Positions 17,103 to 24,300 of a stretch of 64,000 nt of DNA are shown here, piece after piece. The position numbers were made by a program, and so were the translations under genes. Positions within the stretch are counted from its first letter, which is position 1; every line of letters begins with the position of its first letter. The DNA comes from Micromonospora endolithica (lineage in GTDB: Bacteria > Actinomycetota > Actinomycetes > Mycobacteriales > Micromonosporaceae), in NCBI RefSeq assembly GCF_003626595.1, contig NZ_RBAK01000007.1:186001-250000 (forward strand), in the 5' to 3' direction. The notes below the pieces were generated by a model. The model worked only from the letters and a program-made list of their open reading frames with translations, was not told the DNA's origin and searched no databases.

Positions 17103-18782
17103 GTGGGATACGTGGACGTGGCGGGGGTGGGGCACATCCTGCCCGACGGCCGGGAACTCTTCACCGACGTGTCGTTCCGGGTCGGTGAGGGGGCCAAGGT
17201 CGCACTGGTCGGCCCGAACGGCGCCGGCAAGACGACGCTGCTCCGGATGGTGGCCGGTGACCTCCCGGTGCGGACCGGGGCGATCGCGCGTACCGGCGGG
17301 CTCGGCGTGATGCGCCAGTTCATCGGGATGATCGGTGACGAGTCCACGCTGGCCGACCTGGCGCTCTCGCTCGCCCCACCCGCGCTGCGGGCCGCCGGCC
17401 GCCGCCTCGCCGACACCGAGGCGGCCATGCGGTCCGCCGAGGTCCGCGGCAAGTACAGCACCGCCGCCGGCAGGGCCCAGCTGGCGTACGCCGACGCGCT
17501 CGCCGGGTGGGGTGAGGCCGGCGGGTACGACGCGGAGGTGCTCTTCGACACCGTCGCCACCATCGTGCTCGACCTGCCCTGGGACGCCGCACGGGAACGG
17601 CCCGTCCGCACGCTCTCCGGCGGCCAGCAGAAACGCTTCGCCCTGGAACTGCTGCTGCGCGGTCCCGACGAGGTGCTGCTTCTCGACGAGCCGGACAACT
17701 TCCTCGACGTGCCCGGCAAGCGCTGGCTGGAGGCGCGGCTGCGGGAGTCCGGCAAGTCGGTCCTCTACGTCTCGCACGACCGGGAGCTGCTGTCGCACAC
17801 CGCCGACCGGGTGGTCGCCGTGGAGGGCGGCGGCGCCTGGGTGCACCCCGGCGGCTTCACCACCTGGCACGCCGCCCGGGTCGCCCGCCACGCCCGCCTC
17901 GACGAGCTGCGCAGGCGGTGGGACGAGGAGCACCAGAAGCTGCGCGAGCAGATGCTGATGTACAAGCAGAAGGCCGCGTACAACTCCGACATGGCCTCGC
18001 GCTACCAGTCGGCGCAGACCAAGCTGCGCAAGTTCGAGGAGGCCGGGCCGCCGCCCGTGCCGCCCAAGGACCAGGACATCCGGATGCGGCTGTCCGGCGG
18101 CCGGACCGGCAAGCGCGCGGTGATCTGCGAGCAGCTCGAACTCGACGGCCTGACCTACCCCTTCGACCTGGAGATCTGGTACGGCGACCGGGTCGCCGTG
18201 CTCGGCGCGAACGGCACCGGCAAGTCGCACTTCCTGCGGCTGCTGGCCCGGGGCGGCACCGACCCCGACCCGGCCAACGGACCCGTCGACGGCGCGGAGA
18301 AGCTCGCCCCGGTCACCCACGACGGGGTCGCCCGGCTCGGCGCCCGCGTCCGCCCCGGCCACTTCTCCCAGACCCACGACCGGCCGGAGCTGATGGAACG
18401 GACGCTGGTCGACATCCTCTGGCGGGGTGACGAGCACCGCACCGGCATGGACCGGCACGCGGCGATGGCGGCGCTGTCCCGGTACGAGCTGGCCGGTCAG
18501 GGCGACCAGCTCTTCGGCACGCTCTCCGGCGGGCAGCAGGCGCGGTTCCTCGTACTCCTGCTGGAGCTGTCCGGGGCGACGCTGCTGTTGCTCGACGAAC
18601 CCACCGACAACCTCGACCTGGCCAGCGCGGAGGCGCTGGAGACGGGCCTCGCGGCCTTCGCCGGGACGGTCGTCGCGGTCACCCACGACCGGTGGTTCAC
18701 CCGGTCCTTCGACCGGTTCGTGCTGTTCCGGGGCGACGGCGAGGTGGTGGAGACCCCCAAGCCGGTCTGGGACGTCCGGTGA
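17103..18782 (+). CDS. ABC-F family ATP-binding protein
   Basis: ABC-F proteins have two ATPase domains and no membrane part; many act on the ribosome E site, in antibiotic protection or translational control. The 559-residue product has Walker A GPNGAGKTT (about 37-45), signature LSGGQQKRF (near 171), a charged inter-domain linker (about 265-330), a second Walker A GANGTGKSH (near 367) and second signature LSGGQQARF (near 474). GTG 17103 follows GGAGG. Its stop overlaps the next gene by four bases. Whether it is a resistance or housekeeping member cannot be told. Confidence 0.93.
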   Translation: MGYVDVAGVGHILPDGRELFTDVSFRVGEGAKVALVGPNGAGKTTLLRMVAGDLPVRTGAIARTGGLGVMRQFIGMIGDESTLADLALSLAPPALRAAGRRLADTEAAMRSAEVRGKYSTAAGRAQLAYADALAGWGEAGGYDAEVLFDTVATIVLDLPWDAARERPVRTLSGGQQKRFALELLLRGPDEVLLLDEPDNFLDVPGKRWLEARLRESGKSVLYVSHDRELLSHTADRVVAVEGGGAWVHPGGFTTWHAARVARHARLDELRRRWDEEHQKLREQMLMYKQKAAYNSDMASRYQSAQTKLRKFEEAGPPPVPPKDQDIRMRLSGGRTGKRAVICEQLELDGLTYPFDLEIWYGDRVAVLGANGTGKSHFLRLLARGGTDPDPANGPVDGAEKLAPVTHDGVARLGARVRPGHFSQTHDRPELMERTLVDILWRGDEHRTGMDRHAAMAALSRYELAGQGDQLFGTLSGGQQARFLVLLLELSGATLLLLDEPTDNLDLASAEALETGLAAFAGTVVAVTHDRWFTRSFDRFVLFRGDGEVVETPKPVWDVR

Positions 18783-19579
18783 TCCCCGACGACCTGGCCG
18801 AACGCCTCTGCGCCGTCGACGGCGTCGTCGCCGTCGCGCTGGGCGGCAGCCGTGCCCGCGGCGAGCACCGCCCCGACTCCGACTGGGACCTCGGCCTCTA
18901 CTACCGGGGGCCGCTCGACGTGCCGACCCTGCGGGCGCTCGCCACGGCTGTGGGCGACGACCCGGACGTCGCGCTCGCGGAGCCCGGCGGCTGGGGTCCG
19001 TGGGTGGACGGTGGCGGCTGGCTGCGGATCGGCGGGGTCGCGGTCGACTGGATCTACCGCGACCTCGACCGGGTACACCGCATCTGGGCCGACTGTCGGG
19101 CCGGGCGGTACGAGGTCGGCGTGCAGCCGGGGCATCCGCTCGGGTTCTACTCGCACACGTACGCGGGAGAGGTGGCCCTGTCCCGGGTGCTGGCCGACCC
19201 GACGGGCGAGCTGACCGCGCTCCGGGCGGAGACGTCGTCGTACCCGCCGGAGCTGGCCGCCGCCCTCGCCGGGGGCGCCTGGGAGGTGGACCTCCTGCTC
19301 GCCGGGGCTGCCAAGGCCGCCCCGGCGGGCGACAGCGGCTACGTCGCGGGCTGCCTGTTCCGGGCGGTCGGTGTGCTGGTACAGGTCCTGCACGCGAAGG
19401 CCGGGCGGTGGCTGCTCAACGAGAAGGGCGCGGTCGCGTCGGCGGGCCGGCTGCCCGGCGCGCCGCCGGAGTTCGCCGGTCGGGCGCAGGCGCTGCTCGG
19501 TGCGGTCGGACGTACCCCGGACGAGCTGGCCGTGACGCTCGCCGCCGCCCGTCGTCTCGCCGACGACGTGCTGGGCTGA
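18779..19579 (+). CDS. Nucleotidyltransferase-domain protein
   Basis: The N-terminal region has the polymerase-beta-type motif GGSRARGEHRPDSDWDLGLY, with the GG/GS and the two aspartates that bind metal and NTP. The rest (266 residues in all) is mainly alpha-helical and resembles stand-alone aminoglycoside-nucleotidyltransferase-like proteins of unknown substrate. GTG 18779 gives a GTGA overlap with the ABC-F gene, so the two are translated together. A drug-modifying role is possible but not shown. Confidence 0.85.
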   Translation: MIPDDLAERLCAVDGVVAVALGGSRARGEHRPDSDWDLGLYYRGPLDVPTLRALATAVGDDPDVALAEPGGWGPWVDGGGWLRIGGVAVDWIYRDLDRVHRIWADCRAGRYEVGVQPGHPLGFYSHTYAGEVALSRVLADPTGELTALRAETSSYPPELAAALAGGAWEVDLLLAGAAKAAPAGDSGYVAGCLFRAVGVLVQVLHAKAGRWLLNEKGAVASAGRLPGAPPEFAGRAQALLGAVGRTPDELAVTLAAARRLADDVLG

Positions 19580-19629
19580 TCCGCCCGGGGCCGGTCGGGC
19601 TTCCCCGGGTGGCGCCGGTGGGCCCGGCA

Positions 19630-19635
19630 TAGGGT
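19630..19635 (+). promoter_or_regulatory. -10 box, leaderless type, of the aldo/keto reductase gene
   Basis: TAGGGT is followed by exactly 7 bases and then GTG 19643, which supports both a leaderless transcript and that start codon. Confidence 0.45.
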
Positions 19636-19642
19636 GGATCTC

Positions 19643-20602
19643 GTGACTGAGATGACCTACCGCCGGCTGGGCGACTCCGGACTCGTGGTGTCCGTGGTCG
19701 GCATCGGCTGCAACAACTTCGGCCGCAAGCTCGACCTCGACGGCACCCGGGCGGTGGTGGACGCCGCCCTGGACGCCGGCATCACCTTCTTCGACACGGC
19801 CGACATCTACGGCGAGCCGCAGGGCGGCTCCGAGGAGCTGCTCGGCCAGGCGCTCAAGGGCCGCCGGGACGACGTGGTGCTGGCCACCAAGTTCGGCATG
19901 GACATGCACGGCCTGAACGGCGCCGACTTCGGCGCGCGGGGCTCCCGGCGCTACATCGCCCGGGCGGTGGAGGCGTCGCTGCGCCGGCTCGGCACCGACC
20001 ACATCGACCTCTACCAGATGCACGAGCCGGACCCGGACACCCCGATCGAGGAGACGCTCGCCGCCCTGGACGACCTGGTCCGCGCGGGCAAGGTGCGCTA
20101 CCTGGGCAACTCCAACTTCGCCGGCTGGGAGATCGCCGACGCCGACTGGACCGCGTCGTCGCAGGGCCGCACCCGGTTCGTCTCCGCGCAGAACCACTAC
20201 TCGCTGCTGGAGCGGGGCGTCGAGGCCGAGGTGGTCCCGGCGTGCGAGCGCTTCGGGCTCGGCCTGCTGCCGTTCTTCCCGCTGGCCAACGGGCTGCTGA
20301 CCGGCAAGTACCGCCGGGACCAGGCCCCGCCGGCCGGTAGCCGCCTCGCCGGTGGCGGCCGGTACGCGGCGCGCCTGGCCGCCGCCGACTGGGACACCAT
20401 CGAGGCGATCGAGGCGTACGCGGCCGAGCGGGACCTGTCCATGCTCCAGGTGGCGATCGGCGGGCTGGCCGCCCAGCCCGCGGTGACCTCGGTGATCGCC
20501 GGTGCCACCACCGCCGAGCAGGTCCGCGCCAATGCCGCGGCCGGCTCCTGGCAGCCCACCGACTCCGACGCCGAGGCGCTGCGCGACCTGCTCGACCGCT
20601 AG
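19643..20602 (+). CDS. Aldo/keto reductase
   Basis: NADPH-dependent reduction of a carbonyl substrate that cannot be named from sequence. The 319-residue product has the full AKR catalytic set: D51 and Y56 in FFDTADIYG, the lysine in ATKFG and the histidine in QMHEPD, plus the C-terminal cofactor-binding SVIAGATT region. It looks like the YhdN/AKR11-13 type. GTG 19643 is preferred; ATG 19652 is possible. Confidence 0.9.
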   Translation: MTEMTYRRLGDSGLVVSVVGIGCNNFGRKLDLDGTRAVVDAALDAGITFFDTADIYGEPQGGSEELLGQALKGRRDDVVLATKFGMDMHGLNGADFGARGSRRYIARAVEASLRRLGTDHIDLYQMHEPDPDTPIEETLAALDDLVRAGKVRYLGNSNFAGWEIADADWTASSQGRTRFVSAQNHYSLLERGVEAEVVPACERFGLGLLPFFPLANGLLTGKYRRDQAPPAGSRLAGGGRYAARLAAADWDTIEAIEAYAAERDLSMLQVAIGGLAAQPAVTSVIAGATTAEQVRANAAAGSWQPTDSDAEALRDLLDR

Positions 20603-20637
20603 GCCGGCGCGGTCGAGGTGGCGATCCGGCAAGACCC

Positions 20638-20701
20638 ACTCGACATCACTGAAGTCGGACTGTCTGCTCGGCCGGACAACCCGCTTCCAGTGATGTCGAG
20701 T
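20638..20701. repeat. Inverted repeat between convergent genes
   Basis: ACTCGACATCACTG (20638-20651) and CAGTGATGTCGAGT (20688-20701) are a perfect 14-bp inverted repeat with a 36-base spacer. It fills the gap between the aldo/keto reductase stop (20602) and the convergent stop at 20705, so it may act as a bidirectional terminator. The long loop is unlike an intrinsic terminator and more like a dispersed palindromic element. Confidence 0.7.
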
Positions 20702-20704
20702 TGA

Positions 20705-21235
20705 TCAAGACGGCCGGCGTCGCCGGGTCAGCAGCGGTACCAGCACCGCCACCGCGACGAGCCCGGCGACGCCGAACGCGACCGGCCGCCACCAGCCGGC
20801 CGCTCCGCCGGCACCGGTCCGGCCCGGGGCTCGCGCGGTGTCCGCGACGGGCACCGGCGCGGGTGTCTGCGCCACCCGGGCCCGCACCTGGGAGGTCACC
20901 TCGGCGGCGTGCGGGGCCGGCGCGGTCACCGTCACCCGCCAGTCGCCGGGGGACAGGATCGGGCCGGTGGCGTAGAAACCCTGCCCCTCGGCGGCCGGCT
21001 CCAGTTGCAGCGGGCCCACCGTCCGGCCGCCGACGCCCGACGCGGTCACGGTCAACCGCACCACCCTGTCCAGCAGGTGGCCGTCGGCGTACCTCGCCTG
21101 GATGGTGATCCCTTCGGCGCCGTCACCGGCCACCGTCAGCTTGAGCTTGCCGGTGTGCGCCGCGGCCGGAGCCGCGGCCGGGAACGCCAGCACCAGTCCG
21201 GCGAGCACGGCGGCGACCACCTTGCCGATCCGCAT
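20705..21235 (-). CDS. Secreted, C-terminally anchored small protein, function unknown
   Basis: The 176-residue product has a signal peptide (MRIGKVVAAV to PAAAPAAA) with likely cleavage before H27, giving a mature N-terminus HTGKLKL. A beta-rich outer domain of about 100 residues follows, then a Pro/Ala linker and one C-terminal transmembrane helix (about 147-170) before RRRR. An N-terminal histidine after cleavage recalls CopC-like copper-binding proteins, but the rest was not matched to CopC. ATG 21235 follows GAGGAG. It lies downstream of the giant ThuA gene, beyond a hairpin. Confidence 0.7.
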   Translation of the reverse strand: MRIGKVVAAVLAGLVLAFPAAAPAAAHTGKLKLTVAGDGAEGITIQARYADGHLLDRVVRLTVTASGVGGRTVGPLQLEPAAEGQGFYATGPILSPGDWRVTVTAPAPHAAEVTSQVRARVAQTPAPVPVADTARAPGRTGAGGAAGWWRPVAFGVAGLVAVAVLVPLLTRRRRPS

Positions 21236-21270
21236 CTTCAGCTCCTCTCGGGCCGTGGGTGGGGTGGGGC

Positions 21271-21299
21271 CCCGCCCGGCACCGACGGTGCCGGGCGGG
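21271..21299 (-). terminator. Terminator after the giant ThuA gene
   Basis: A perfect 13-bp stem (CCCGCCCGGCACC with GGTGCCGGGCGGG) and 3-base loop lies 11 bases beyond the 21310 stop on the minus strand, before the 20705-21235 gene. Confidence 0.65.
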
Positions 21300-21309
21300 A
21301 CCCCCGGGA

Positions 21310-24300
21310 TCACAGGCGACGGCCGGGAGCGAGCCGGGTCGGGTCGCCGCCGAGCCGGCCGCTGCCCTTCACCGACGCACCGTCGTTCGCCTTCACGCCC
21401 GCCGTGCTGGCGGTGCCGCCGAGCCGGACGATCATCGCGTCGGCGTCCCGGACCAACACGTCCCGGACCTCGGCCTCCGGCACCAGGGTGGCGCCGGAGG
21501 CGAGGTTGCGGAAGTCGGTCAACTGCTTGACCGCCTTGGTGTCGTTGCCGGCCGCCTCGGCCTTACGGGCCGCGTCGAGCTTCGCCTTCAACTGCTTGTG
21601 CGCGTCGGCCGAGAGCCGCCCGGTCGCCTTGAACCGGTCCAGCAGGTTCTGCATGTCCCGGAACGAGGTGGTGACGAAGAACCGGACCGACGAGGTGGTC
21701 GCGTTGCCGGCCTTGTCGGTCGCGGTCACGGAGAGCTCGTGCAGCCCCAGCGGCAGCTCGTACATCGCCTGCAGGGTGCCGCTGGCGTACGGCCGGCCGT
21801 CCAACCGGCCGACCACGGTGGCGAGGCCCGACGTCGGGTCCACCGCCTGCCAGGACACCCGGACGTCCTGGCTGTCCCCGTAGAGCTGGCCGTCGGCCAG
21901 TCCGGACACCAGCAGCGTCGGCTTCTCGCCGTCGATCCGCACCACCGCCGACTTCAGCGTCTCGGCGTTGCCCGCCTTGTCGGTGGCCCGGTAGAGCAGC
22001 TCGTGCGACCCGTCGCCGGTCACCTCGACCGGCTCGGTGTACGGCGTCCACGCGCCGCCGTCCAGCGACCACTCCAGCAGCTCCACCCCGGAACCGGCGT
22101 CGGTCGAGGTGAGCACCACGGGAACGGTGCCGGCGTGCCAACCCTCGTCGTTCGCCGGGGCGAACACCGCGGAGCTGACCGGAGCGGTGGCGTCGATCCG
22201 GACGGTGACCGTCCTCGTCTCCTCCACGTTGCCGGCCTCGTCGACCGACCGGAACCGCAACTCGTGCTCGCCGTCCCCGGTCACCTGCACCGGGGCGGAG
22301 TACGCGGTCCAGGCGGTGGCGGCGTCGAGCTGGTACTCGGTGCGCGCCACCCCGCTGCCGCCGTCGGGGTCGGCGGCGGTCAGCGTGACCGTGACCGGCC
22401 CGGTGTGCCACCCCTCGACCGGCGTACCGGACACCTCTGCGGTGGTCACCGGCGCGGTGTCGTCGCCCGCCTCGGTGGAGACCCGGAAGTAGTCGAACGA
22501 CGCCGTCTTCGACGCGGTCTGGTTGCCGCCGAGGGTGAACAGACCCACCTTCGGCGTCGCGCCGACCGCGGTGTTGGTCAGCTCGGTCAGCGCCGTCCAG
22601 GTCGTGCCGTCCGCCGAGTACGAGGCGGTGAAGGTGTCACCGCCGCGGGCCAGCCGCAGGTGCCATACCGATTCGGTCAGGCCGGTCACCTCCGGCTGCG
22701 GGCTCTGCACCGCCCCGCCGATCTCGCTGCGGAACTCGATCCGCCGCGTCACCGGCTGCCCCACCTGGTTGTCCGCGATGAAGTCGAACTTCAGGTAGTT
22801 GTCGTCGTCGGCGAGCACGATCAGTCCGGCCTGCTGGTACTGCTCGTCCAGCAGGCTGCCGTCGACCTTCGTCTCCAGGGTCCAGTCGCCGGCCGGCGCG
22901 GTCTGCAGGATGAAGTTCTCCGGCCCGGTGTTGTCGGTGCCGTAGATGTCACCGTTCGGCACGTCGATCCGCAGCGCGCCACCGGTCACCCGGTAGCCGT
23001 TCGGGTCCTCCCGGAGGATCGCGTCCCACCGGCACTTGTCCAGCGCGTCACCGGTGAACTCGTCGGACGGATCGACCGGGCCGGCCGGCGCGTCCGGCGT
23101 GACCTGGAACCAGTCGAACGCGGCGTCGACCACCGGCGCGTCGGTGCCGCCGTTGAGCGCGAACAACCCGATCCGCGGGTTCTCGATGCCGGCCAGCTCG
23201 GCCGACCGGCCCACCGGGGTGAAGGTCTGCCCGTCGGCGGACATCGCGGCGGTCAGGTTCGTCCCGTCACTGGTCAACCGGAGGTGGATCGTGTCACCCG
23301 CCGGGGCTTCGACGTTGTCGGCGGCATCGTTGCGTGGGGTGCCCGCGGTCTCCCGGAGGAACTCCACCCGCCGGCTGCCGTTGTAGAGCAGGTCCACCTT
23401 GGCGTAGTTGTCGTCGTCGCCGTAGAGCAGCAGACCGGCCTGCTGATAGGTGGCCGTCACCGGCACCGTCACCCGGGTGGTCACCTGCCAGGCGCCCGAG
23501 GGCGCCGGCTGGAGCACCAGGTTGGTGGCGTCGTTGCGGGAGCCGTACAGGTCGCCGACGCCGGTGGGCAGCCGCAGCGCCCCGTCGCCGACCGACAGGA
23601 ACTGGTTCTCCCGGACCACGCTGGTCCACCGGTCCCGGTCCAACGTGTTGCCGGTGAAGTCGTCCGAGCGCGCCCCGAAGCAGGACGTGTTCGGCGCGTC
23701 GACGCGCACCGGGACGGTGGCGTACGACTTCGCACCCTTGCTGTCGGTCACCGTCAGGGTGGCGGTGAAGGCACCGGGGGTGGTGTACGTGTGGGTCGCG
23801 TCCAGCGTCGTCGCGGAACCGCCGTCCCCGAAGTCCCACGCGTACGTCAGGGGGGTGTCGCCCTCGGCGTCGGTGGCCGTGCCGTCGAACGCGACGGTGA
23901 CCGGCGCGGTGCCGGTGGCCGGCGTGGCGGTGGCGGTGACCACCGGCGGTGCGTTCTCGGTGACGCCCCGGCCGAGGAAGTCGGCCCAGTTGACGTTGAA
24001 CAGCGAACCCGAGCCGCCGGCCGGATCCCGGGCCACGAAGTACAGCGACCCGCTCGCGGCGCCGGTCACCGGTGCCGTGACGTCGGTGTACGTCTGCCAG
24101 GCGCCGGTGGCCGGCACGGTGGCGGTGGCGACGACCGGACCGTCCAGCGCGCCGGCGCGTACCTCGATCACGCCGCCGTTGCTCGCCGAGGCGACCCGGA
24201 ACCGGATCTGGTCGATGTTGGTCAGGTCGGCCGGCACGACCGACCACCAGTCGCCGTCCTCGATGAACGCGATGCTCTGGCCGCCGCCGGCGGTGTCGCT

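Noticed and set aside
17034..20632. Long minus-strand frames opposite the ABC-F, nucleotidyltransferase and aldo/keto reductase genes
   Set aside because: They mirror real genes, have low-complexity composition and no domain motif.
20705..21235. Assignment of the small secreted protein as copper-resistance CopC
   Set aside because: Only the predicted mature N-terminal histidine and the anchored layout agree; the CopC copper motifs were not found.
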